Under the pieces are notes generated by a model. The model saw only the letters and a program-made list of their open reading frames with translations. It was not told the origin of the DNA and made no database searches. Positions 1 to 11,576 of a stretch of 64,000 nucleotides of DNA are shown piece by piece. The stretch is from Triticum aestivum (Eukaryota; Streptophyta; Magnoliopsida; Poales; Poaceae): NCBI RefSeq assembly GCF_018294505.1, contig NC_057811.1:28790618-28854617 (forward strand). Direction: 5' to 3'. Position 1 is the first letter of the stretch; each line of letters opens with the position of its first letter. The position numbers were made by a program, and so were the translations under genes.

Positions 1-330
1 GATAACTTCAACACGAGGGGGGGTCGATATACCCCCTCCTCGATAACATTATTTTCCCGTGTATGTATGTCGTCGTTGTCGATATAAAACCCCCTCCCGA
101 TAACTTCAACACGTGGGGGGGTCGATATATACCCCCTCCCCGATAACATTATTTTCCCGTGTATGTATGTCGTCGTTGTCGATATATATAACTCCCTCCC
201 AGATAACTTCGACATGATGGACGGTCGATATGTATACCCCCTCTCGACCGTGATAACTTATACCACGGGAGCACCCCCGGCCCTCTCGCTCGACCAAAAC
301 TCTCGAGGACACCCAAACCCTAGAAAAAAA
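1..330. repeat. Tandem repeat, about 100-bp unit, inside CACTA element
   Basis: Units start at about 1, 99 and 202 with GATAACTTC(A/G)ACA, followed by a G-run, GTCGATAT, a C-rich stretch, and ATTATTTTCCCGTGTATGTA. The third copy is diverged and fades by about 330. Direct repeats upstream of the coding region are usual for Triticeae CACTA elements. The array may continue beyond the left edge of the window. Confidence 0.75.
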
Positions 331-490
331 ACGATGTCGGTCTCCTACCCCCTCCCGCCGCGCCCCTACCCTTGAAGCGTTGCCTAGGCCACCCCAAACC
401 CGGAATAAGCTAGGTCTACGTTTGCACTAATATATCCACCTGCTGTCGTGTTTGTGTAATAATTGCCATGTTGTAATATTTGCAGAAACA

Positions 491-3400
491 ATGGAGCACG
501 GACGAGATGAGCAAGCAGAAGATGTGTTGGGGGACATAATCTTAGCCGGAGGTTATATCTTGTCGTATCTTAACGACAATGATGGTCTAGAAGAACAGGG
601 TGAAGAAGCAGGCTGTGGTGATCGAAGAGTGGAGGAGGAAAGACATGATTATGATGCCTCCGGTGACCCAATGCTGGTGCAAGAAGGAGCCCGTGGTGAC
701 GGCTCCGGTGACCGAACAGAGTCCGGCCAGGTAAATATATTAGTTAAGCCTGTGCTGACTAGCTAATTGATGCATTCATTGTTTTGGTATGTACACATAT
801 TAATTAACACTCGTCTTTCTTCTTTTTTCTAGCCCTCCGGATCAAGCACAACTGCGGTAAAGAGACGAGGCCCGAAGAGAAAGTTGCGCTCGGATGAAAG
901 GTTTGAGATCACAGCAATCGCGCGCGACGACCAACCGATTGAACCCATCCGGACAAAGGATGCTTTTGCTGCTCAGTGTGGGGTTCCAGTTAGGGACAAG
1001 ATCCCGATCAGCATCCACCAATGGTATAAGCCTAAGAAGGAAGACCCTGAGGTGTCTTATGTCAATGATATGCAGAAAGATGATCTTTGGACTGAGCTGA
1101 AGGCAAATTTCACCCTACCGCCAGAGGAGGATCCGGAGAAGCCAGTTATAGAGCAATTAATCAAGTCTCATGCTCTTAAGAAGATGGCAGACCTATTCAG
1201 GAGGTGGAAGAATGAGCTGAAAAATTTTGTCGACAAAGAAGAGACACCAGAATTCGTCAGCCGGTATGAGAAGATCAGAGATCACTGGCCCGCATTTGTG
1301 GCCCACAAGACATCGGAAAAGAGTAAGAAGATGTCAGCGACAAACAAGAAGAATGCTGCGAAGAAGAAGCTTCACCATCGCACGGGGTCAGGTGGCTACC
1401 TCAAAGCCCGGCCTAAGTGGGCCAAGTCTGAGAGGGATCTGCTTGATAAAGGGATCGAACCAGAGACAATGAACTGGCCAGACCGTTGGCGGACTTGGTT
1501 CTTCGGGGCTGGCGGAACCTTGGACCCTGTATCAGGGACGTGTCGTTGGACGGACGAGCAACTTGCAATACCCGTCAAGAAGCTTAAGCACTATCGATGC
1601 AGCGCAGCAAGGGACGTTCGTTCCAGACAGAGAGAACGACGAGCTCACAATGGCCCTCGGGAATCCTGAGCACCCTGGACGGACACGAGGCATGCCAGGT
1701 TCCGTTCCGTGGAAGGCTGGTTTTTCGGACGCGGGCGGTTACAAAACCCAGGAGAGGAGGAAAAAAGTGGAGCAGATCCAAATTCAGCGTCTGCACGAAA
1801 GGGTTCAAGTGCTAGAGGAACGAGACGGCAATAGAGATGCCGAAACTGCCCCCGAAGCTACACCGCCATCTCAGCGTAGAAGCAGCGTGGCTTCCACCGA
1901 GCTGCCTCAGCTGGAGCATGCGGCTACTCCTAGCTACCCCGTGGATGCTATCATGGAGTCTCAACATTGCAACCTTATGGCGGAATGGCAGAACTTGAAA
2001 GTCAAGGCGGCTGTTGGCTCTGTTTTACCTACTGAACCCGGCGCAACCTACCACTGCCGGCCGATTCCAGAAGGATATGCTAGGGTGATGGTGGATGAAA
2101 TAACGGAGGGATTTGAGGACCTCCAGCTTGACCACCCTACCGGTGAAGGGGAGACTCGGCTGGGTTTAGCTCTGAAGACTCCATGCCTATGGCGGAAGGA
2201 GCTCATCAAGCTTCCGAACTGGACGGCTCCGGCGAGTAAGGGCACTCCGCCTCCTCCTCCGCCTCCTCCTCTGGCGAGTGATCAGGGCACTCAGCCTCCT
2301 TCTCCGGCGCGTGGCGGCACTCCGCCTCCTTCTCCGCCAGCGCCGGCGCGCCAGAGCAGCCAGCCTCCTCCTTCTCCGCCTCGTCAGCAAGGGCGGAAGA
2401 GACCCGCCGCCGCTGCGGCTGCTCCGGCGCGTCGTAGTCCTTCTCCTCCGCCTCGTAAGCAAGGAAAGAAGACAGCCGCAGCTGCTCCGTCTGCTCTGCC
2501 GGCGTCTAGCAGTACAGCTGCCAGAGGCGGGAGGCAATACAGATTCGGTCCTTCTCTGAAGACTCCAGAGAAGTTACCATATGAGAGGACCGAGGAGGAC
2601 AACGCGAAGATCTGGCGAGCCGAAGTGAAGAACTTCTTTGAAGGGGTCAAAGCAAAGAAACATCCACCTCCGGAGGAGAAGGTAGATCCGGTGAAAGCAA
2701 AGCGCACTCTGGCTGCCCTGACAAAACCACCAAAGTCTCCGCCAAGAGGCAACTATGAGCGCGTTCTTGGAAAGGCATATGCCGAAGCGGAGCGGTCGGG
2801 AAGTACTATCAGTGATAAAAGGATGAAAGAATGACGAGCTGGGAAAAAATTGCCCAGCTCGGCGAACAAGCGAACCAATCGTGCCCCCCGCTCAAGGTGT
2901 CAAAAAACATCGTCGCTAATGATCCGGGTATGGTGCCCGGTTATAGCAATCTTGGAGATTACCTGCCCGACGATGTACATTATGAAATCATGGAGGTGGA
3001 CGAACACAAATACCATTACGGGAAGCCTCTCGTCAAAGATGTCAGATCTCTAAGCACGATGATGCGAAGACTACATGATTGGTACATGAAAACCTGCAGA
3101 GAGTCTGATGGGATGAGTACTTTGACGCTGAGAGTTAAACCGGAGCATGACCTCGTTGGAATTGAACTGCTGAATGTTCCATTTGAGGATTTCTTCCAGT
3201 TTTACAATCTAAAGTCCCTCGATAAAACAACGATCACTTGCTACTGTCTGTAAGTAGTACTACTTCTGTCATTAAGTCTCTCTATATAGGTCAGCTCTTT
3301 CATTGCATGTATTTATACTTATCCTCACTATATTATGCAGATTGAAGATCGCCGAATTGAAGAAAAGACAAATCGGTGATATTGGGTTCATTAACACAAA

Positions 3401-4321
3401 TCTCATAGATGCATATACGGTTGAAAAACATCCCAAAGAAGCCGAGGCCAACTTGCTACAATCGTTGGTATTAAATCAAAACAAAGATATAATACTCTTT
3501 CCTTACAACTTCAAGTGAGTGTTACTGTCTTCTGCATATTCGGTTTCCCTTATTAGTCCAGGTTATGGTAATGTAATTGATGACTTATGCATGCATGCGC
3601 AGCTTCCACTATATTCTCCTAGAGATTAAGCTTGAGCCGGGAGTAGTAACCGTCTTAGACTCGAGACGAAAAGATCCCCAGGACTATGCGAACATGACTC
3701 AAATGCTCTAGAAGTAAGTTAAATCGATCATTATCCACCATATCAGCAACTTTGTTCATTTCCTGATATCAAGTAATTGTTTTCTTTGTCTGGCAGGGTT
3801 TGGAGAAAATTCACCTCAAAAGCCCCGGGACTACCGAACCAGCTGCAATTTAGACACCCGAAAGTAAGTACTATAGTAGCATGTTCCGCGCATCTCCTAG
3901 TGATTCAAGCGCTAGTTTGATCAATACCATTTAGCATGCTTGCTTATCAGTTTGATTGACCTCTATTTTTTGTAAAGTGGTTGTGGCAGCAACCCGGGAA
4001 TAATTACTATGGATACTACGTTTGCGAGTCCATCCGCTACCATACCTGTGAGCGGGGCTACACTGAAGAACAATATGAAGTGCGTAAGCAATAATATTCA
4101 CAATTTTATTTTATTACCATCATTTGTGTTGAGTTTCATTTATTCATATATATATGTATTGACCCCCTTCTTCAAATTAGATTTTTCGGAAGCGGGATCA
4201 ACTCCTAGCAGAAGATCGTATGCGAGGAATTCAAGAGGAATTGGCGGCATTCTTCCTTGACCACGTGATCGCTGAAAACGGAGAATACTATGTGGACCCT
4301 GTGTTCCTACAATATAATTAG
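491..4321 (+). pseudogene. CACTA-encoded protein with Ulp1 (C48) protease-like C-terminus, disrupted
   Basis: A multi-exon gene typical of Triticeae CACTA elements. Exon 1 is 491-730 and exon 2 begins at 833 after a GT-AG intron, in the same frame. The Lys-rich N-terminal block ends near 1590, where the frame must shift to continue as IDAAQQGTF. A Pro/Ala-rich linker (about 2240-2520) follows. The frame ends at a TGA at 2832-2834, and homology-like sequence resumes in another frame from 2831. Later exons, inferred from GT/AG sites, are about 2840-3249, 3341-3514, 3603-3713, 3797-3863, 3978-4083 and 4181-4321. The last ones read as a Ulp1-type cysteine protease: His in FHYILLE, Asp in VLDSR, Gln in WQQPGN and Cys in GYYVCES. 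A TAG at 3709-3711 interrupts it. Two frameshifts plus this stop make it non-functional as it stands. In other plant elements such proteins may process SUMO-like substrates; whether this one ever did is unknown. Confidence 0.8.
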
Positions 4322-4689
4322 GAGATTGTATTGTAAGAGATAATTATTGTATATATGTAGCCCGTAGTGTCGGATAGATATACGAGAACTTGTTGTTCGA
4401 CCAATATCTCGGAGAAGGAGAGGTGGTCGATATCACTTCTCTCTGTATGCATATGTTCATGACGATCTTCTGCTTCCTTCATTTGATTACTAGCTAGCGT
4501 GTCTACTCCTCTCCATACGTATATAGTACGTAGCGTCGACCAAGCACGGAGATAAGAGAGGACACTTCTCTCTATTAATTAGCTAGCTAACACAATATAT
4601 GAAACACCTAAATTAACCCCCCAAAACCCCTAAACCACCCCTTTTCAAAAAAACAAAAACCTCAGCTCCTGCCAGGTGCTGACGCATGG

Positions 4690-4903
4690 ATGCCTATTGG
4701 TCCCGGTTGGTGGCACCAACCGGGACCAAAGGCCCTCCTGCCTGGGCTCCCCGCACCGGCCACGTGGACGGCCTTTAGTCCCGGTTCGTGTAAGAACCGG
4801 GACTAAAGGGCTAGGGCATTAGTAATGACCCTTTAGTCCCAGTTCCAGAACCGGGACTAAAGGCCCTTATGAACCGGGGTAAAAGCCCCTTTTCCTACTA
4901 GTA
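4690..4903. repeat. CACTA 3' subterminal inverted repeats
   Basis: Three successive fold-back units are built on GGTCCCGGTT or TAGTCCCGGTT and its complement: about 4707-4737 (GGTCCCGGTTGGTG with CACCAACCGGGACC), about 4776-4807 and about 4831-4863. Iterated short motifs near both ends are the expected transposase-binding sites of CACTA elements. The binding role is known for the superfamily and inferred here. Confidence 0.75.
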
Positions 4904-5839
4904 TTTGATTATATGGGACCTTTTCCTGCCTCTAAAGGATATACACATATTTTAGTTGCTGTTGATTACGTTACTAAGTGGGTAGAAGCTATTCCAACTA
5001 GTAGTGCTGATCATAACACTTCTATTAAAATGCTTAAAGAAGTTATTTTTCCGAGGTTTGGAGTCCCTAGATATTTAATGACTGATGGTGGTTCACATTT
5101 TATTCATGGTGCTTTCCGTAAAATGCTTGCTAAATACGATGTTAATCATAGAATTGCATCTCCCTATCACCCACAGTCTAGTGGTCAAGTAGAATTGAGC
5201 AATACAGAGCTCAAATTAATTTTGCAAAAGACTGTCAATAGATCTAGAAAGAATTGGTCCAAGAAACTTGATGATGCATTATGGGCCTATAGAACTGCAT
5301 ATAAAAATCCTATGGGTATGTCTCCGTATTAAATGGTTTATGGAAAAGCATGTCACTTACCTCTCGAACTAGAACATAAGGCTTATTGGGCTATTAAGGA
5401 GCTCAACTACGATTTTAAACTTGCCGGTGAAAAGTGGCTATTTGACATTAGCTCACTTGATGAATGGAGAACCCAGGCTTATGAAAATGCCAAGTTGTTC
5501 AAATAAAAAGTTAAAAGATGGCATGACAAAAGAATACAAAAGCGTGAGTTTAATGTAGGTGATTATGTATTGCTATAAAACTCTCGTTTAAGATTTTTTG
5601 AAGGGAAATTTCTCTCTAAATGGGAAGGTCCTTACGTTATCGAGGAGGTATATCGTTCCGGCGCCATAAAAATCAACAACTTCGAAGGCACAAATCAGAA
5701 GGTGGTGAACGGTCAAAGAATCAAACATTATATCTCAGGTAATCCTATAAATGTTGAAACCAATGTTATTGAAACCATAACCCCGGAGGAATACATAAGG
5801 GACACTTTCCGGAATGTTTCAGACTCCGAAAAGGAATAG
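4904..5839 (+). pseudogene. Gypsy integrase, C-terminal two thirds, with stops
   Basis: The frame reads through the rve integrase core: MGPFP at the start, the first Asp in VAVDYVTKW, the second in YLMTDGGSHF, and the Glu region at SSGQVELSN. So the D,D-35-E residues can be located, although in many relatives the last motif reads slightly differently. The C-terminal GDYVLL and WEGPY motifs follow, and the frame closes at TAG 5837-5839. Three in-frame TAA codons, at 5330-5332, 5504-5506 and 5576-5578, break it without any frameshift. The N-terminal zinc-binding part lies on the other side of the CACTA insertion. Confidence 0.85.
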
Positions 5840-6172
5840 GTATGTGGTACGGTAAGTAAACCGACTCCAAAACAGTTCTAATGGCATTTTTTCTCCGTTC
5901 TGGAATATTTAGAAAAAAAGAAAAATAAGAAGCAGTCCGGGAAGGACACGAGGCCTCCACGAGGGTGGAGGGCGCGCCCTACCCCCTGGGCGCGCCCCCT
6001 ACCTCGTGGGCACCTCGTGTGCTCTCCGGACTCCGTTTTCTTGCACGATACATATTTTGGTCAGTAAAAATTCATTATATAATCTCCCGAAGGTTTTGAC
6101 TCCTGTATCATGCAATTGTCCTCTGTTCTTGTTTCGAGCTGTTTTCTGTCAGGGTTGTCAAGGCTGGGCATC

Positions 6173-6538
6173 ATGTCGTCCCCCTCCTCCAACAATGGTG
6201 ATAACGATGCTTGGCTAATGAAGATAGAGCTGAAGAGGGAAGAACCCATGGAGATCAACAAGGATGAAGGGATCAAGAAGGCCACGGAGAACCAAGTTCC
6301 GGCAACAGAAGACATCCTTCAACCTGATCACAATCTTCTTACCCCAACTGAGATCGAAGCTTTCAAGATGATTGAGCTAGCTCGTATACAAAACAAGTAT
6401 CTCACACGTGAAAATATTTTGTTGAAGGAGCATATTGTTGCACTCAAGGGCATTATCCGCAAGCTGGAGGATCTCTTACGCTCGATGTGCGACTACCCAT
6501 CATCACCACCATCCTCTTCACCAACAAAGGAGACATAA
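6173..6538 (+). CDS. Accessory ORF between pol and 3' LTR of gypsy element
   Basis: An open frame of 121 residues from the ATG in GGGCATCATGTCG; the frame is open upstream to 6110. The product is acidic and charged. A probable coiled coil lies in the middle (about residues 55-105), with regular Leu/Ile spacing in FKMIELARIQ and LLKEHIVALKGIIRKLEDLL, followed by a Ser/Pro-rich tail. Extra short ORFs at this position are common in related Triticeae gypsy elements. The function is unknown. It is the only apparently unbroken frame in this copy. It may equally be a chance survivor in a dead element. Confidence 0.5.
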   Translation: MSSPSSNNGDNDAWLMKIELKREEPMEINKDEGIKKATENQVPATEDILQPDHNLLTPTEIEAFKMIELARIQNKYLTRENILLKEHIVALKGIIRKLEDLLRSMCDYPSSPPSSSPTKET

Positions 6539-6539
6539 T

Positions 6540-8108
6540 CACATGGGTATGGGCACTCCCCTTGGCAACTGCCAAGCTTGGGGGAGGTGCCCCGGTATCG
6601 TATCACCATCACATCTCTATCTTTACCGCTTTTCTTAGTTCGATCCTATTAGTAGTATCTTGATCTAGTAGAATAAAGTTTTGGTATGATCTAGTTTTGA
6701 GTTTTGCTTTATGATCCCTCTACGTAATCGAGTCCGTGAGCTATATAATAAAGATTAGTGTTGAGTCAAGGGCTTGATTATTTGCTATGATCTTGAGTGA
6801 ATAAAAGAAAAGAGAAAAGAATAAAAAGAAATTAAAAAGAGGTCATATTGATCTTATTGAGAGTAATGACTTCACATAGAAAGAGTATGATGATTAAAAA
6901 TTGTTGAGAGTTGACAAACATAGCCTTGGTCATCGTTGCAATTAATAGGAAGTAATAAAGAAAGAGAGGTTTCATCAAAAATATACTATCTTGGACATCT
7001 TTTATGATTGGGAGCACTCATTAAAATATGACATGCTAAAGAGTTGATGTTGGACAAGGAAGACAACGTAATGGGTTCTGTTTTCTTATATCTAAGATAA
7101 AGTATATTGTCATGGATCATCCAACATGTTGAGCTTGCCTTTCCCCCTCATGCTAGCCAAATTCTTTGCACCAAGTAGAGATACTACTTGTGCTTCCAAA
7201 TACCCCTAAACCCAGTTTTGCCATGAGAGTCCACCATACCTACCTATGGATTGAGTAAGATCCTTCAAGTAAGTTGTCATCGGCGCAAGCAATAAACATT
7301 GCTCTCTAAATATGTATGATTGATTGGTGTGGAGGAAGTAAGCTTTATACGATCTTGTGATGTGGAAGAAATAAAAGCGACAGACTGCATAATAAAGGTT
7401 CATATCACAAGTGGCAATATAAAGTGTCGTTCTTTCGCATTAAGATTTTGTGCATCCAACCTTGAAAGCGCATGGCAACCTCTGCTTCCCTCTGCGAAGG
7501 GCCTATCTTTTATTATTACCTTCTACCTTATGCAAGAGTCATGGTGATCTTCACCTTTCCTTTTTACATTTTATCCTTTGGCAAGCACAGGATGTTGGAA
7601 AGATCCTAATAGATATATCTAATTGGATATGGGTTAGCATGAATTATTACTGTTGACATTACCCTTGAGGTAAAAGGTTGGGAGGCGAAACTATAAGCCC
7701 CTATCTTTCTCTGTGTCCGATTAAAACTCCATAACCACAAGTATTGCGTGAGTGTTAGCAATTATGAAAGATTAAATGATAGTTGAGTATGTGGACTTGC
7801 TAGAAATCTCTGACATAGACTCTTTCTGATGTTATGATAAATTGCAATTGCTTCAATGACTGAGATTACAGTTTGTTGGTTCTCAATAAAGTTTCTGATT
7901 CATACTTTGCATTGTGAATAGATTATTACTTGAGCATAAGAAATCATATGACAATATCCATATATGTTGCTGTTATAAGAATGATCATGATGCCCTCATG
8001 TCCGTATTTTATTTTATCGACACCTCTACCTCTAAACATGTGGACATATTTATCGTTATCGTTATCGTCTTTCGCTTGAGGACAAGCGAGGTCTAAGCAT
8101 GGGGGAGT
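6540..8108 (+). other. Non-coding 3' internal region and polypurine tract of gypsy element
   Basis: AT-rich sequence with no supported gene. Near its start lies GCCAAGCTTGGGGGAGGTGCC-like sequence (about 6570-6590), resembling the polypurine motif. The real priming tract is the GGGGGAGT directly before the LTR at 8109. Short ORFs here show no recognisable domain. Confidence 0.7.
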
Positions 8109-9611
8109 TGATACGTCCATTTTGCATCATGCTTTTATATCGATATTTATTGCATTATGGGCTGTTATTACGCATTATGTCACAATACTTATGCCTATTC
8201 TCTCTTATTTTACAAGGTTTACATAAGGAGGGAGAATGCCGGCAGCTGGAATTCTGGGCTGGAAAAGGAGCAAATATTAGAGACCTATTCTGCACAACTC
8301 CAAAAGTCCTGAAACTCCACGAAAGTTATTTTTGGAAATAATAAAAAATACTGAGCGGAAGAAATACGTCAGGGGGGCCTCCACCTGTCCACGATGGTGG
8401 GGGGCGCGCCCCCTGCCTCGTGGGCCCCCTGTTGGCCCTCCGGTGCCCATCTTCTGCTATATGAAGTCTTTCGTCCGATGAAAAATCATAGGCAAGCTTT
8501 CGGGACGAGACTCCGCAGCCACGAGGCGGAACCTTGGCGGAACCAATCTAGGGCTCCGGCAGAGCTGTTCTGCCGGGGAAACTTCCCTCCGGGAGGGGGA
8601 AATCATCGCCATCGTCATCACCAACGCTCCTCTCATCGGGAGAGGGCAATCTCCATCAACATCTTCACCAGCACCATCTCCTCTCAAACCCTAGTTCATC
8701 TCTTGTATCCAATTCTTGTCTCTAAGTCTGGGATTGGTACCTGTAGGTTGCTAGTAGTGTTGATCACTCCTTGTAGTTGATGCTAGTTGGTTTATTTGGT
8801 GGAAGATCATATGTTCAGATCCTATATGCATATTAATACTCCTCTGATTATGAACATGAATATGCTTTTTGAGTAGTTACGTTTGTTCCTGAGGACATGG
8901 GAGGAGTCTTGCTATTAGTAGTCATGTGAATTTGGTATTCGTTCGATATTTTGATGAGATGTATGTTGTCTATCCTCTAGTGGTGTTATGTGAACGTCGA
9001 CTACATAACACTTCACCATTATTTGGGCCTAGAGGAAGGCATTGGGAAGTAATAAGTAGATGATGGGTTGCTAGAGTGACAGAAGCTTAAACCCTACTTT
9101 ATGTGTTGCTTCGTAATGGGCTGATTTGGATCCATATGTTTCATGCTATGGTTAGGTTTACCTTAATACTTTTGTTGTAGTTGCGGATGCTTGCAATAGA
9201 GGTTAATCATAAGTGGGATGCTTGTCCAAGTAAGGGCAGCATCCAAGCACCGGTCCACCCACATATCAAATTATCAAAGTACCGAACGCGAATCATATGA
9301 ACGTGATGAAAACTAGCTTGACGATAATTCACAGGTGTCCTCGGGAGCGCTTTTCTCTACATAAGAGTTTGTCCAGGCTTGTCCTTTGCTACAAAAAGGA
9401 TTGGGCCACCTTGCTGCACTTTATTTACTTTTGTTATTTGATGCTCGTTACAAATTATCCTATCACAAAACTATCTGTTACCTATAATTTCAGTGCTTGC
9501 AGAGAATACCTTGCTGAAAACCGCTTATCATTTCCTTCTGCTCCTCGTTGGGTTCGACACTCTTACTTATCGAAAGGACTATGATAGATCCCCTATACTT
9601 GTGGGTCATCA
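8109..9611 (+). repeat. 3' LTR of gypsy element
   Basis: Starts TGATACGTCCATTTTGC immediately after a polypurine tract and ends GTGGGTCATCA, a TG...CA pair with short terminal inversion (TGAT/ATCA). Length is 1503 bases. A GC-rich fold-back segment with GGCGCGCC motifs lies at about 8370-8430, as in the other TGATACGTC-type LTRs of this window. The matching 5' LTR is outside the window. Confidence 0.85.
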
Positions 9612-9671
9612 CCCTGCATGCAGCGCCTCCTACAGTCACGGCACTGCCGCCCGCGGCCCCCTTGGCACCCG

Positions 9672-9789
9672 NNNNNNNNNNNNNNNNNNNNNNNNNNNNN
9701 NNNNNNNNNNNNNNNNNNNNNNNNNNNNNNNNNNNNNNNNNNNNNNNNNNNNNNNNNNNNNNNNNNNNNNNNNNNNNNNNNNNNNNNNN
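9672..9789. other. Assembly gap (118 N)
   Basis: A run of N within the copia element. Its true length cannot be known from the sequence. Apparent ORFs spanning it are artefacts of translating N. Confidence 0.99.
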
Positions 9790-11377
9790 CTCGGATGACT
9801 ACGTCCATGTGGCATCCACCTCTGAGTCGTTGTCGTTACCGTCCTCCATTTGAGCCGCTCTTCGTGACCCGCTCAGGATGGCTGCGAAGCAAGAGGAGTT
9901 TGACGCCCTATTGCGTAACCGGACGTGGCAGCGTGTTCCCCATCCCTGGCACGCCAACGTGATTACCGGGAAGTGGGTCTTTAAACACAAGCTCCGTCCT
10001 GATGGTACCCTTGATCGCTATAAAGCGCGCTGGGTCGTTCGTGGCTTCCGACAGCTTGCTGGCATCGACTTCACCGACACCTTTGCTCTGGTCATCAAGC
10101 CCGGCACGATACACATGGTTCTCCACCTTGCGGTCTCTCGTGCTTGGCGGTGCACCAGATGGACGTCGCCAAAACCTTCCTCCATGGTCACCTTGAAGAG
10201 TAGGTCTTCTGCCAGCAGCCCACCGGGTTTGTGGACCCGGCGCTTCCTGACCACGTGTGCCTGCTTTCACGGTCCTTGTACGGACTCAAGTAGGCTCCGC
10301 GCGCTTGGTACCAGCGCATCGCGTTGTTTCTCCACTAGCTTGGGTTCCGCTCTACCCGCTCGGACGCCTCGCTCTTCGTCTATCATCAGGGCTCTGACAC
10401 GGCCTAATTGCTGCTCCATGTCGACGACATCATCCTGACGGCATGTACGGCTGGTCTCCTTAGCCAGCTCACGGCTCGTCTTCGCGCTGAGTTCGCCATC
10501 AAGGACTTGGGTCCTTTGCACTACTTCCTAGGTGTCGAGGTGGTGCGCCGTCCGGATGGCTTCTTCCTTCATCAGCGAAGTACGCTCACGAGCTCCTGGG
10601 GCGCTCCGGCATGCTTAACTGCAAGCCCGCCGCTATGCCTGTTGATACGAAGGCCAAGCTTTCTGCCACGGATGGTTCTCCTGCTTCGGATGCTGCTTTC
10701 TATCGGTCTATCGTTGGTGCTCTCCAGTACCTCACTCTGACTCGACCGAAGATCTAGTATGCCGTGCAGCAGGTGTGTCTTCATATGCATGCTCCTTGAG
10801 ACGTTCACTGGGCTGCCGTCAAGCGGATTCTCCGCCATATCTGTGGCACTATGGATCTTGGCGTCACGCTTCACGCCTCCGCCGACACCGCCCTCACCGC
10901 CTACTCCGATGCAGACTTGGCGGGCTGCCCTGACACTCGTCGCTCCACTTCGGGCTATTGTGTCTACCTTGGACCCTCACTTATCTCGTGGTCGTCCAAG
11001 CCGCAACCTACGGTCTCTCGTTCCAGTGCTGAAGCTGAGTATCGCGCGGTGGCCAACGCCGTCGCCGAGTGTTCGTGGCTTCGCCAGCTGCTTCAGGAGC
11101 TCTCTTGTCCTGTTGACCATGCCACGGTGGTCTACTACGACAACGTCTCGGCGGTCAACCTCTCCACTAACCCGGTGCATCATTGACGGACCAAGCATAT
11201 TGAGTTGGATATTCATTTTTTTCGGGAATAGGCGACCCTTGGCCATATTCGTGTTTTACACGTCCCTACTTCCCAACAATTTGCCGATATCATGACCAAG
11301 GGCTTGCCTACGACGTCATTTGAGGAGTTCCGGCCCAGTCTTTGCGTCAGTTGCGGTGCTGCTTCGACTGCGGGGGG
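9790..11377 (+). pseudogene. Copia reverse transcriptase and RNase H, multiply broken
   Basis: Recognisable blocks in order: WRTWQ-like NRTWQRVPHP, TGKWVFKHK and YKARWVVRGF (RT fingers, 9878-10130), a frame change near 10149, QQPTGFVDP, LLHVDDIILTA (the catalytic YVDD box, here HVDD; 10405-10440), YFLGVEVVR, a second frame change near 10585, then RNase H with the SDADLAGC, STSGY, SSAEAEYRA and NVSAVNLSTNP blocks (10900-11186). Stops lie at 9851-9853 and at several later codons, including after NPVHH. The polyprotein tail IMTKGLP is visible near 11290. It cannot encode an active enzyme. Confidence 0.85.
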
Positions 11378-11564
11378 TGTTGAGTATATGTGTTATGTGC
11401 ATATTGTGTATTGGGCCCACCTCCTAGTTCCATGCATGTATAGTTGAGGTTCGTGGCCCACCTTTGTACATCATATATACATGCCTATGCATGAAGAGCA
11501 ATACATCGTGCAATCATACACAGAGGAGTAGTGTACATTGGTCTCTAGTGCACTTTGCTCAACA
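11378..11564 (+). repeat. Short 3' LTR of copia element (187 bp)
   Basis: Begins TGTTGAG right after the polypurine tract GACTGCGGGGGG and ends CTCAACA, a perfect 7-bp terminal inversion. It contains a TATATATA-like stretch. The following five bases AATTG would be one copy of the target duplication; the other is outside the window. Such short LTRs occur in some plant copia lineages. Confidence 0.85.
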
Positions 11565-11576
11565 AATTGGGTGAAA

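Larger units (their letters stand above)
1..4903 (+). mobile_element. CACTA (En/Spm) DNA transposon, 3' part
   Basis: The right end carries inverted TAGTCCCGGTT/AACCGGGACTA motifs and closes with CCTTTTCCTACTAGTA, the reverse of a CACTA terminus with the last base changed. Immediately after it a gypsy integrase reading frame resumes, so the element is inserted in that retrotransposon. The left end lies outside the window, so no target duplication can be checked. The only gene visible is the second CACTA-type gene (491-4321); the transposase gene itself would be further left or absent. The last about 400 bases closely match the 3' end of the CACTA element at 14897-20929, so both belong to one family. 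Confidence 0.85.
4904..9611 (+). mobile_element. Ty3/gypsy LTR retrotransposon (TGATACGTC-type LTR), 3' portion
   Basis: Contains the integrase region, an accessory ORF, a long non-coding 3' stretch, a polypurine tract (GGGGGAGT) and a complete 3' LTR (8109-9611). The CACTA element interrupts it in the integrase core, and its 5' half lies left of the window. Right of the LTR, copia coding sequence continues, so this gypsy element was inserted into a copia element. LTR and accessory-ORF layout resemble Athila-lineage elements of wheat. I do not assign a family name. Confidence 0.85.
9612..11564 (+). mobile_element. Ty1/copia LTR retrotransposon, 3' part, decayed
   Basis: Pro-rich sequence just right of the gypsy LTR (9612-9671), an assembly gap, reverse transcriptase, RNase H and a short 3' LTR in this order. 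The frame entering the gap and the frame leaving it agree with one copia polyprotein, although the gap length may be arbitrary. The 5' half lies left of the window, beyond the inserted gypsy and CACTA elements. Numerous stops and frameshifts show an old copy. Confidence 0.85.

Noticed and set aside
2187..2752. Arg-rich and Leu-rich frames opposite or beside the Pro-rich linker of the CACTA gene
   Set aside because: Shadows of the CCTCCTCCG-rich coding sequence; the plus-strand frame has the conserved flanks.
9493..9962. ORFs crossing the N gap
   Set aside because: Translation of N gives X; continuity across the gap is not evidence of a gene.
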